Below are positions 5,790 to 12,317 of a stretch of 12,549 bases of DNA, in pieces. The translations under genes were made by a program, and so were the position numbers. The stretch is from Deltaproteobacteria bacterium (GTDB lineage Bacteria > Bdellovibrionota_C > UBA2361 > SZUA-149 > JAITKM01). Every line of letters starts with the position of its first letter. Within the stretch, counting starts at the first letter, position 1. The stretch spans positions 1 through 12,549 of the forward strand of contig JAITKM010000031.1 in assembly GCA_031278395.1 (NCBI GenBank), given 5' to 3'. Below the pieces are notes generated by a model. It was not told the origin of the DNA. It did not search any database and worked only from the letters and a program-made list of their open reading frames with translations.

Positions 5790-7400
5790 GTGAAAAATAA
5801 GAAAAAAGGTAATAAAAAAGTAAATGAAATAACTAAAAAGATTAATTCAACTAATATTTCTAAACCAGAAAGAAAAAAAAATGACGAGTGGTCTTTAGGA
5901 GAATTAGAAAAAGATTTTGTTTTAGACGAACCATTAGAAACTAAAAAAGATGATCAAGTTTCGTTAGGTCAAGATGCTGAACATTCTATCTTAGGTGGAA
6001 TAATTAAGGTGATTTTAATTTTATTCTGTGCTGTTTTGGGGACAGCTTATATTGTCTATTGGAATACAGAACAGAAAAAATCATTTTTAGCTAAAAATAT
6101 TAATATCTTAACTGTTCAAGATGAAATAAGTAACGAAACAGAACAGGCTGATTATAATCCACCCCAAGCAGAACTAGATTTGAATTTTTTAGATGAATTA
6201 ATACAAAATCACAAGACAGAAAAAATTCAGCCGCCACAATTGGTAGTGCAAACTAGTTCAGAAAGTAGTAGTAGCTTAAAAGAAATTCAGCAAAGCGAGT
6301 TTTCTAGTTCTAGCGAGTTAATTGTTAGTGTTAGTAGTATTACTAGTAAAGCTTTGGCTAGTTCAGTAAAAACTTCTAGTAGTCTTAGTAGCTCATCAAG
6401 TCTTATGTTGTTTTCTTTGTCTTCAGCTTCCAAAAGTTCAAAAAGTTCCAAAAATAGTTTAGCAAAATCATCCTCTTCTTTAAGTTCTAAGGCAATAAGC
6501 TCGAGTAGTATTGCAGTTGTTAAAAGTGCATCTCTTAGTTCATTACCAGACTTTAGTAGCATAAAAGTTAAAGGTAATGTTAAGTTATTCTCTGCCTCTG
6601 AGAGAGCAGTTAATTTTGATCAAGGAATTCAAAAGACAGAGATAAATGGATTAAAGTGGAGTGTAACTTTAAGTACTAATGAGAATATTACGGATCAAGG
6701 TTTTCTTGGATATTTAAAGACACAAACTGTTTTAGGCTTAGTTGAAGATGATTCTTTGCGGATCATAGATAGTTTTATTCCTCAAACTGGCAAGTATGTA
6801 GTGGATAATGATTTCAAGACGGTTCAGCTCAATGGTGATTTTGCGACTTTAACTGATTTAAATCTTATTAAAGATGGAAGTTATAGTCTTATTTTGTCGA
6901 TTAATAAGACAGTGATTTCGTCTTCAAGATTAATAATCAGCGTGCCTGAAAAAAATGCAGCGGTTAATCTGGTTACTGAGATTAGTAGTGTCCAATCTAG
7001 TTCGGTTTTAAACGTTCCTCAAGAACAAGATATTATTGTTCAGCCTCGATTAAGTTATGTGATTCATGAAGAAGAAAGCAGTATCGCTTCTAAGCCGCAG
7101 CAACCAGTTGAACTATATACTGGAGCGGCTAATTTAGTGAATAGTTATGGAGGGAAGATTTCTAGGAGTATAGTTCTGAATGTTAGATTTGAAGATTTGG
7201 ATATAGAAGGTGAGGCTAATGTATCGGGGATAGGTATTATGGCGGTTAAAGGCAAACTTTACGAAAGAGGCTTTGAGATGATTCTTACTGGTGATGGGCA
7301 GCATATAAAACTCACTGGCGTAAAAAGAAATACTATGTTGCGTGGTAGATTTGTGAGTGGAAGTTTAAATGAAACAGGAAGTTGGGAGGTTATGAGATAG
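5790..7400 (+). CDS. Ser-rich single-pass membrane protein of unknown function
   Basis: I do not recognise a family. The 536-residue protein has a Lys-rich polar N-terminus (1-66), one membrane span (about 68-90), an acidic stretch, and a Ser-rich stretch at about 155-252 dominated by runs of 3-6 Ser with Lys and Ala. After that come two beta-rich segments: about 258-385 (KVKGNVKLFSAS, NGLKWSVTLS) and a C-terminal domain at 450-536 whose alternating hydrophobic strands end in GSLNETGSWEVMR. The positive N-terminus suggests an N-in orientation, with the Ser tract as a flexible periplasmic linker or glycan-bearing spacer. The Ser codons are mixed (AGT, AGC, TCT, TCA), so this is not a simple DNA repeat. 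The GTG start has GAGG five nucleotides upstream. It is third in the four-gene cluster. Confidence 0.7.
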   Translation: MKNKKKGNKKVNEITKKINSTNISKPERKKNDEWSLGELEKDFVLDEPLETKKDDQVSLGQDAEHSILGGIIKVILILFCAVLGTAYIVYWNTEQKKSFLAKNINILTVQDEISNETEQADYNPPQAELDLNFLDELIQNHKTEKIQPPQLVVQTSSESSSSLKEIQQSEFSSSSELIVSVSSITSKALASSVKTSSSLSSSSSLMLFSLSSASKSSKSSKNSLAKSSSSLSSKAISSSSIAVVKSASLSSLPDFSSIKVKGNVKLFSASERAVNFDQGIQKTEINGLKWSVTLSTNENITDQGFLGYLKTQTVLGLVEDDSLRIIDSFIPQTGKYVVDNDFKTVQLNGDFATLTDLNLIKDGSYSLILSINKTVISSSRLIISVPEKNAAVNLVTEISSVQSSSVLNVPQEQDIIVQPRLSYVIHEEESSIASKPQQPVELYTGAANLVNSYGGKISRSIVLNVRFEDLDIEGEANVSGIGIMAVKGKLYERGFEMILTGDGQHIKLTGVKRNTMLRGRFVSGSLNETGSWEVMR

Positions 7401-7402
7401 AA

Positions 7403-7891
7403 ATGAATTTTTTTTTAGTCCCCTTAAAATTTATAATTTTCTTATCCCTAATAAATATATTGTTTATGGCGTGTAGCGTTAAAATGCCGCAGAAAATAGA
7501 TGAAATTGAGCTTTATTTTGAGAGTCAGCCAGAGTATAAATTTAAAGTTATGTTAGCAACTAATGATCAGGAGCGAACTACTGGCTTAATGTTTAGAACG
7601 GCTGAAAATTTAAGTGAGCATCAGGGTATGTTGTTTGTGTTTAAGGATTTTGCGCCACGAACTTTTTGGATGCGTAATACATATCTTCAATTGGATATTA
7701 TCTATTTAGATGCGGATAAAAAAATTGTATCTATTGTTGAAAATGCTCAACCTTTATCTGATAAAGCATTGCCAAGTATTTATCCTGCAAAATATGTAGT
7801 TGAAATACGTGGAAACTTATCTAAACAGCTTAATCTTAAGACAGGCTATTCAGCTATCTTTGAATTACCTAAAAATATTGTAATTGAGTAA
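7403..7891 (+). CDS. DUF192-family lipoprotein
   Basis: From the ATG at 7403 the protein has 162 residues. It has a hydrophobic signal peptide and lipobox LFMAC (Cys24), then a DUF192 domain (PF02643) at about 35-160. Family hallmarks are present: GLMFR (61-65), GMLFVF (75-80), FWMRNT (88-93), LDIIYLD (97-103) and AKYVVEI. DUF192 proteins are small extracytoplasmic proteins of unknown biochemical role. I chose this start because it gives a compact signal peptide and lies just after the preceding stop; a TTG at 7382 would add seven residues and overlap the upstream gene. GGGAGG (7384-7389) lies 13 nt upstream, farther than usual, so coupling to the preceding gene is likely. It closes the envelope cluster. 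Confidence 0.8.
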   Translation: MNFFLVPLKFIIFLSLINILFMACSVKMPQKIDEIELYFESQPEYKFKVMLATNDQERTTGLMFRTAENLSEHQGMLFVFKDFAPRTFWMRNTYLQLDIIYLDADKKIVSIVENAQPLSDKALPSIYPAKYVVEIRGNLSKQLNLKTGYSAIFELPKNIVIE

Positions 7892-7907
7892 AATGTCGGC
7901 AGCTACG

Positions 7908-7928
7908 ATCTTCCTCAAAGAGGGGGGT
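7908..7928 (+). terminator. GC-rich hairpin after the envelope operon
   Basis: ATCTTCCTC and GAGGGGGGT can form nine pairs (three of them G-U) closed by an AAA loop, starting 17 nt after the DUF192 stop. It is the most GC-rich spot in the 173-bp gap before gatC. No U-run directly follows, so it may be a weak or factor-assisted terminator, or a 3' end stabiliser. A second, weaker pair (AATGCTA at 7954-7960, TAGCATT at 7996-8002) lies downstream. Confidence 0.35.
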
Positions 7929-8064
7929 AGTTAGTCAAATATAACCAACTATAAATGCTAAATATTTTAAAAATAAAAAAAATCTGCTTAAATTATAGCA
8001 TTATTATTAAATATATGCTTTTATTCCCACCCCAAATTGACCATTAATAACTAATTATTATTTT

Positions 8065-8355
8065 ATGTATATTACTCAAGAAACCGTACGTCATATTGCT
8101 AAACTTTCTGCTCTTGAATTATCAGACGAGGAAGTCAAAAAAGCACAACAACAAATCGGAGAAATTATAAATTACATGGATATATTATCTAAAGTTGATA
8201 CTACAGATGTAGAACCAACTCTCCATATTCACAATGCCATTAACGCTTTTTCCGAAGATATAATTTTAGAAGCGCTACCTGTTGAAAAAATAAAAGCTAT
8301 GGCTCCAGAATTTCAAGACGGCTATTTTAAGGTTCCTAAATTTATTAATAATTAA
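8065..8355 (+). CDS. gatC: Asp/Glu-tRNA amidotransferase subunit C
   Basis: A 96-residue protein, the usual GatC length. GatC stabilises the GatA-GatB complex by wrapping around both subunits and has no catalytic site. Family features are visible: the N-terminal helix VRHIAKLSALELSDEEV, the segment DTTDVEPTLH at about 55-64, and a C-terminal GYFKVPKFI, equivalent to the usual FxVPxV ending. There is no Shine-Dalgarno sequence before the ATG; the leader is AT-only for about 20 nt. gatA follows after 11 nt in the same direction. The GatCAB complex amidates Glu-tRNA(Gln) and/or Asp-tRNA(Asn) and is needed where GlnRS or AsnRS is missing; which applies here cannot be seen. Confidence 0.95.
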   Translation: MYITQETVRHIAKLSALELSDEEVKKAQQQIGEIINYMDILSKVDTTDVEPTLHIHNAINAFSEDIILEALPVEKIKAMAPEFQDGYFKVPKFINN

Positions 8356-8366
8356 CCCCAACCGTC

Positions 8367-9812
8367 ATGAATGATTTAACTACACTTTCTATTTTAGAAA
8401 TGAGGCAGGGTTTGGTCGCTAGCGAATTTAGCGCTACTGAGCTAACTCACGCGCATCTCGACAAAATAAAAGAAACTAATCCTAAATATAATAGTTTTTT
8501 GCGAGTTACTGAGGAGCTGGCTTTAACACAGGCTAAAGCTGCCGACGAAAAGATAGCTAAAGACAAAAATAATACACCGCTATTAACTGGAATTCCAGTT
8601 GCTATTAAAGACCAGTTGGTCATCAACGGTATTGAATCAACTTGTGCTTCCAAAATTCTTAAGGGGTTTATCCCGCCCTATACCTGCACCGCTGTTGAAA
8701 AATTAATTCAGGCTGGAGCAGTGATTCTTGGCAAAACAAATCAAGATGAATTTGCAATGGGTTCAAGTGGTGAAAACTCAGCCTTTGGTATTACACGAAA
8801 TCCAATTAATACCGATTACGTTCCTGGTGGCTCAAGTAGCGGCTCAGCAGTAGCTGTTGCAGCTGGACAAGCCCCGCTATCTCTTGGTACAGACACTGGC
8901 GGTTCAATTCGACAACCCGCTAGTTTCACAGGTATTGTCGGCATCAAACCAACATATGGTCGTGTTAGTCGTAACGGAGCCGTAGCTTTTGCATCATCAC
9001 TTGACCAAATTGGTCTATTTGCCAGAAATGTTAAGGATATTGCTATTGGTTTAAAATATATCGCTGGACATGATCCCAGAGATTCAACTTCGATGGATAT
9101 AGAAGTTCCGGACTACTTAAAAAACATTGATACAGCTTTTCCGAAAATAAAAAATTTAAGGATTGGAATACCAAAAGAATATTTTACGTCTGGTATTAAC
9201 CCAGAAGTTGAACAAGTTCTACGCAATAAAATACAACAACTTAAAAGTTTGGGAATTAATCTTGTTGAAATTTCTCTACAACACACAGAAATTAGTATTG
9301 CAGCCTATTATATTATAGCTTGTGCTGAGGCTGCTTCGAATTTAGCACGTTTCGACGGTGTACGTTATGGTTGGCGTTCAAAATCTGCCAATAATATCCA
9401 AGAAGTTTTTGAAAAGAGCCGAGCTGAAGGCTTTGGGGACGAAGTCAAACGGCGAATTTTGCTGGGTAATTACGTGTTATCAGCGGGGTATTACGATGCC
9501 TACTACAAGAAAGGATTAAAAGCCAGGACTTTAATTATTAAAGATTTCCAAGAGGCTTTTAAAGATTGCGATATTATTGTTACGCCAGTTGCGCCAACTA
9601 CGGCATTTAAATTCGGCGACAAAAGTATGTCACCTCTTGAAATGTATTTAAGTGATGCTTTCACTGTCCCGTGTAGTTTAGCAGGACTTCCTGGTATTTC
9701 TATCCCCTGTGGAAAAGATTCAAAAGGTCTACCAATTGGAATGCAATTAATTGGTAAGGCATTTAGTGAGGTGTTACTATTATCAACCGCACATCATTTT
9801 TATAAAAATTAA
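8367..9812 (+). CDS. gatA: Asp/Glu-tRNA amidotransferase subunit A
   Basis: A 481-residue protein, full length for GatA. It is the glutaminase of the complex, an amidase-signature enzyme that releases ammonia from glutamine for the GatB kinase site. The Ser-cisSer-Lys triad is complete: Lys81 (VAIKDQL), Ser156 (in PGGSSSGS) and Ser180 (DTGGSIRQPASF). Other signatures are GKTNQDEFAMGSS (122-134), GIKPTYGRVSRNG and the C-terminal LPGISIPCGKDSKGLPIGMQLIG. The signature loop reads SSSGS where SSGGS is common, a mild variant. The ATG has no Shine-Dalgarno sequence (the leader is pyrimidine/A-rich CCCCAACCGTC), so translation probably depends on coupling from gatC or a non-SD route. It is cytoplasmic. 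Confidence 0.97.
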   Translation: MNDLTTLSILEMRQGLVASEFSATELTHAHLDKIKETNPKYNSFLRVTEELALTQAKAADEKIAKDKNNTPLLTGIPVAIKDQLVINGIESTCASKILKGFIPPYTCTAVEKLIQAGAVILGKTNQDEFAMGSSGENSAFGITRNPINTDYVPGGSSSGSAVAVAAGQAPLSLGTDTGGSIRQPASFTGIVGIKPTYGRVSRNGAVAFASSLDQIGLFARNVKDIAIGLKYIAGHDPRDSTSMDIEVPDYLKNIDTAFPKIKNLRIGIPKEYFTSGINPEVEQVLRNKIQQLKSLGINLVEISLQHTEISIAAYYIIACAEAASNLARFDGVRYGWRSKSANNIQEVFEKSRAEGFGDEVKRRILLGNYVLSAGYYDAYYKKGLKARTLIIKDFQEAFKDCDIIVTPVAPTTAFKFGDKSMSPLEMYLSDAFTVPCSLAGLPGISIPCGKDSKGLPIGMQLIGKAFSEVLLLSTAHHFYKN

Positions 9813-9813
9813 T

Positions 9814-11247
9814 ATGAGCGATTTGACTGCAATAATTGGACTTGAAGTCCACATCCAACTTGCAACCCAAAGTAAAATTTTTTCGTCTTCGGCAACCGAA
9901 ACTGGTCAAGCCCCAAATAGTTTGACTGATCCTGTAACGCTTGGACTACCAGGTGTTTTACCAGTTTTAAACAAGGCAGTTGTGGATTACGCAATCAAAC
10001 TAGGTTTAGCTACCAATTGTAAAATTCGAGAAAAAAGTATTTTTGCAAGAAAGCATTATACTTATCCGGATTTACCTAAAGGTTATCAAATTTCGCAGCA
10101 TGATAAACCAACTTGTTACGAGGGGTGGTTGAATATTCGAGTTAATAAACAATCCAAGAAAATCGGTATTACTAGAATACAGTTAGAAGAAGATACTGGG
10201 AAGAATATTCATTTAGCGAATGAACCTTTTTCGCTGATTGATTTAAACCGTGCTGGCGTGCCGTTGCTGGAAATTGTTTCTGAGCCAGATATGCGTTTGC
10301 CAGAAGAGGCTGGAGCCTATTTGCGAATTTTGCATCAGTTAGTTAAATATCTAAATATTTGTAATGGGAACATGGAAGAAGGGAATTTTAGGTGTGATGC
10401 CAATGTTTCAGTCATGCAGGCTAATGCTCAGGAATTTGGGACACGAGTTGAGATAAAAAATTTAAATTCTTTCAAACATGTTGAAAAAGCATTAGCTTTT
10501 GAAATAGAGCAACAAAAAAAATTAATTGAGCAAGGAGTAACTATTATCCAAGAAACAAAACTTTGGGATGAAGTTAATGAAGTAACAAAATCGATGCGTT
10601 CCAAGGAATATTCCGCTGATTATAGGTTTTTTCCGGAGCCAGATCTGTTACCATTAATTATTGATGAAAACTGGATTGCGAATATCAAAGACAATATGCC
10701 TGAGTTGCCTAGTCAGACTTTTGAACGTTTAGTGGACACATATAAGTTAGATGAGTATAGCGCAGAATTACTTATTAGCGATAAGTACGTTGCAGATTAT
10801 TTTGAAAAAGCTTTAACATCTCATTATAATCCTAACGGAATTAGCAATTGGATTACCACTGAATTGTTTGGCAGATTGAATAAAGAAAGTATGGAATTTT
10901 TAGACTGTCCGGTTAGTCCAAAAAGTATTGCTATTTTGGTGAAACTCATTGATACAGGCATAATTTCTGGAAAAATTGCTAAGACTGTTTTTGATATAAT
11001 GTGGAGAACTGGTAAAGATCCGCAGTCGATTGTTAAAGAGCAGAACCTAATACAAATTTCAGACAATATTTTTATTCAGGAAATAATCGATTCAGTTCTG
11101 AAACAAAATCCGACACAACTACAAACTTACAAAGCTGGCAAAGTTCAACTCTTTAGTTACTTCGTTGGACAAGCTATGAAAGCTAGTAATGACAAAGTCA
11201 ATCCTGAACTACTTAATGAAATGCTCAAGAAAACACTTGAGCAATAA
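9814..11247 (+). CDS. gatB: Asp/Glu-tRNA amidotransferase subunit B
   Basis: A 477-residue protein, the normal GatB length. GatB binds the misacylated tRNA, phosphorylates the side-chain carboxylate with ATP and accepts ammonia from GatA. Signatures in order: IIGLEVHIQL (7-16), YTYPDLPKGYQISQ, QLEEDTGKNIH, DLNRAGVPLLEIVSEPDMR, MEEGNFRCDANVSV, TRVEIKNLNSFK and RSKEYSADYRFFPEPDLLPL. The last 150 residues form the helical tail (YqeY-like) that grips tRNA. I start it at the ATG at 9814, one base after the gatA stop; a longer frame reaching back to 9751 inside gatA is not credible. No Shine-Dalgarno sequence is present, which fits translation coupled to gatA. A terminator-like hairpin follows 24 nt after the stop. 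Confidence 0.97.
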   Translation: MSDLTAIIGLEVHIQLATQSKIFSSSATETGQAPNSLTDPVTLGLPGVLPVLNKAVVDYAIKLGLATNCKIREKSIFARKHYTYPDLPKGYQISQHDKPTCYEGWLNIRVNKQSKKIGITRIQLEEDTGKNIHLANEPFSLIDLNRAGVPLLEIVSEPDMRLPEEAGAYLRILHQLVKYLNICNGNMEEGNFRCDANVSVMQANAQEFGTRVEIKNLNSFKHVEKALAFEIEQQKKLIEQGVTIIQETKLWDEVNEVTKSMRSKEYSADYRFFPEPDLLPLIIDENWIANIKDNMPELPSQTFERLVDTYKLDEYSAELLISDKYVADYFEKALTSHYNPNGISNWITTELFGRLNKESMEFLDCPVSPKSIAILVKLIDTGIISGKIAKTVFDIMWRTGKDPQSIVKEQNLIQISDNIFIQEIIDSVLKQNPTQLQTYKAGKVQLFSYFVGQAMKASNDKVNPELLNEMLKKTLEQ

Positions 11248-11271
11248 TATAATTGCAACTATTCAATAACT

Positions 11272-11302
11272 AAACTAACTATCTACTATATATAGTTAGT
11301 TT
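11272..11302 (+). terminator. Terminator-like hairpin after gatB
   Basis: AAACTAACTAT (11272-11282) and ATAGTTAGTTT (11292-11302) form a perfect 11-bp stem with a 9-nt loop, 24 nt after the gatB stop. A 6-T run occurs at 11315-11320, about 12 nt past the stem, so it is not a textbook intrinsic terminator, but position and symmetry support that role. Confidence 0.5.
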
Positions 11303-11308
11303 ATAGGC

Positions 11309-11337
11309 TTGTAATTTTTTCCTATCTAATATATATA
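11309..11337 (+). promoter_or_regulatory. Candidate promoter of the tRNA-His gene
   Basis: TTGTAA (11309-11314) and TATATA (11332-11337) are spaced by 17 bp. Transcription would start near 11344, about 20 nt before the mature tRNA, leaving a leader with a G-run (11354-11359). It lies directly after the gatB terminator-like hairpin. The match is good but the DNA is AT-rich. Confidence 0.42.
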
Positions 11338-11363
11338 GCTAGCCTTGTTTTTTGGGGGGCATA

Positions 11364-11439
11364 GTGGATGTAGCTCAGTTGGTAGAGTGTAGGATTGTGG
11401 CTCCTGTTGTCTTGGGTTCAAGACCCGTCTTCCACCCCA
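11364..11439 (+). tRNA. tRNA-His (anticodon GTG), with irregular pairing
   Basis: The 76-nt gene folds as a cloverleaf with D loop AGTTGGTA, anticodon loop TTGTGGC (anticodon GTG), T loop TTCAAGA, discriminator C73 and encoded CCA. Irregularities: acceptor pair 6-67 is U-U, T-stem pair 49-65 is U-U, pairs 10-25, 27-43 and 50-64 are G-U, and the base before position 1 is A where bacterial tRNA-His usually encodes G-1 opposite C73. HisRS in most bacteria relies on G-1. The tRNA may still work if G-1 is dispensable or added later, or it may be decaying. The lipoprotein gene starts 39 nt downstream and may be co-transcribed. Confidence 0.88.
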
Positions 11440-11478
11440 GGCAAAATATTATTTAACCATAAAATATTGAGGTGTTGT

Positions 11479-11946
11479 ATGAAAAAACTTTGTTTATTTT
11501 TATCGTTTATTCTATTTATCTTTGCGAGTTGTTTAACTTCGCAACATATAAGTCCTATAGATCTACCTAGTGATAAAAAAGTGTGTGTAATTAGTACTCC
11601 TAATACTCCTGCTATTTTTAAAGATTCATTAGTGAGAAGTATTGAAAGCAAAGGATATGTTGTAAAGGTAATTAATTATGGTGAAAGCAGCGTTTGTCAG
11701 TTAGATATAGCTTACCAAACTAAATGGCATAGTAGTTCTAAATCTCTTCTAACATATGTTAAAATACAAGCCTATAAAGACAATAAGATAATTGCTAGTA
11801 ATGCATATGAGCAACGTATTAGTTCAAATTCAGAAATTAATAGTGTTCAAGACATTACTAGATACCTTGTTAATAAAATGTTTACTGATTTAGTAACTTG
11901 GAGAGAAAAGCATCCAACTATAAAACGACCTGGGTATATTGAGTAA
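11479..11946 (+). CDS. Small lipoprotein, Sbal_3080-like
   Basis: A 155-residue protein with a hydrophobic signal peptide and lipobox FASC (Cys18). The mature part has two conserved-looking Cys (in KVCVIST and VCQLD), a KGYVVKVI strand, a YQTKW motif and a basic VKIQAYKDNKIIASNAYEQ segment. This order matches my memory of the Sbal_3080 family of small proteobacterial lipoproteins, whose function is unknown; I could not check by search. I choose the ATG at 11479 because GAGG lies six nucleotides upstream and the signal peptide starts there; a longer frame would read back into the tRNA-His gene. A hairpin follows the stop. It is unrelated to the neighbouring tRNA genes in function as far as can be seen. 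Confidence 0.65.
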   Translation: MKKLCLFLSFILFIFASCLTSQHISPIDLPSDKKVCVISTPNTPAIFKDSLVRSIESKGYVVKVINYGESSVCQLDIAYQTKWHSSSKSLLTYVKIQAYKDNKIIASNAYEQRISSNSEINSVQDITRYLVNKMFTDLVTWREKHPTIKRPGYIE

Positions 11947-11960
11947 ATTAACAATCGAAT

Positions 11961-12002
11961 TATATTTAGAGATGTTATTATTATCAAGCACCTCTAAATA
12001 TA
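11961..12002 (+). terminator. Hairpin after the lipoprotein gene
   Basis: TATATTTAGAG (11961-11971) and CTCTAAATATA (11992-12002) form a perfect 11-bp stem with a 20-nt loop, 14 nt after the stop. A T-run starts about 20 nt later (12022). Position suggests a transcript end, but the stem is AU-rich and the long loop is atypical. Confidence 0.4.
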
Positions 12003-12008
12003 CCAGTT

Positions 12009-12050
12009 ATGAGAGAATATATTTTTTTTAATGAGAGAATATTTTTTTAA
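12009..12050. repeat. Imperfect 20-22 bp tandem duplication
   Basis: Two adjacent units begin ATGAGAGAATAT and end in a T-run plus A: 12009-12030 (22 bp) and 12031-12050 (20 bp). They differ by a 2-bp AT insertion and small changes in the T-run. The repeat lies directly before the candidate promoter of tRNA-Lys, so replication slippage or a duplicated upstream element are possible explanations. Confidence 0.6.
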
Positions 12051-12054
12051 ATAT

Positions 12055-12083
12055 TTGACTAATTTTACAAATTAGCTTACTAG
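12055..12083 (+). promoter_or_regulatory. Candidate promoter of the tRNA-Lys gene
   Basis: TTGACT (12055-12060), one mismatch from TTGACA, is followed after 17 bp by TACTAG (12078-12083), two mismatches from TATAAT. The start would fall about 15 nt before the mature tRNA. The duplicated A/T-rich units just upstream could act as an UP-like element. Confidence 0.35.
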
Positions 12084-12105
12084 CCAACGCCGTAATTTTA
12101 TTTTT

Positions 12106-12181
<76 letters not shown>

Positions 12182-12196
12182 GCCAAAAAAATCTAT

Positions 12197-12246
12197 GGAA
12201 TAATTAAGTGCGCGAACAAAAAAACTTCGCGGAAGCTGATTATTCC
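12197..12246. other. Two-part hairpin after tRNA-Lys
   Basis: An outer stem of 8 bp (GGAATAAT at 12197-12204, ATTATTCC at 12239-12246) encloses an inner 6-bp stem (CGCGAA at 12211-12216, TTCGCG at 12226-12231) with an A-rich loop. The parts between are not paired cleanly. It could be a terminator or processing element for the tRNA transcript, or part of an attachment region. No U-run follows directly. Confidence 0.4.
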
Positions 12247-12284
12247 GATCTTATATATTAAAAGATAAAAATAATCGAGTTTCT

Positions 12285-12311
12285 GCCTTTATTAATTTTA
12301 AAATTAAAGGC
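12285..12311 (+). promoter_or_regulatory. Hairpin covering the ribosome binding site of the terminal ORF
   Basis: GCCTTT (12285-12290) pairs with AAAGGC (12306-12311), and AATTTT/AAAATT extends the stem inward with a 3-nt ATT bulge. The right arm contains AAAGG, the Shine-Dalgarno sequence of the ORF at 12318. Folding would hide it and lower translation. Confidence 0.4.
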
Positions 12312-12317
12312 GAAATT

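Noticed and set aside
6252-6546. Ser-rich stretch considered as a DNA microsatellite or CRISPR-like repeat
   Set aside because: The repeats are at amino-acid level with mixed codons, no constant unit length and no spacers. No CRISPR array is present anywhere in the window.
6287-6562. Minus-strand open frame of 91 codons rich in Leu and Glu
   Set aside because: It is the antisense of the Ser-rich coding stretch; AGT/TCT/TCA codons read backwards give Leu/Glu/Thr-type codons without stops. No ribosome binding site or family match.
7954-8002. Weak inverted repeat AATGCTA/TAGCATT before gatC
   Set aside because: Only 7 bp with a 35-nt loop in very AT-rich DNA; not enough to call a regulatory structure.
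8037-8065. TTGACC as a -35 element for gatC
   Set aside because: With ordinary spacing the -10 would overlap the gatC start codon and is a poor match, so no promoter is called.
9751-9813. Upstream extension of gatB into gatA
   Set aside because: It starts inside gatA with a non-homologous N-terminus, whereas the ATG at 9814 gives the normal GatB start just before the LEVHIQL motif.
11395-11478. Upstream extension of the small lipoprotein into the tRNA-His gene
   Set aside because: The frame overlaps the tRNA; the ATG at 11479 has a good ribosome binding site and begins a proper signal peptide.
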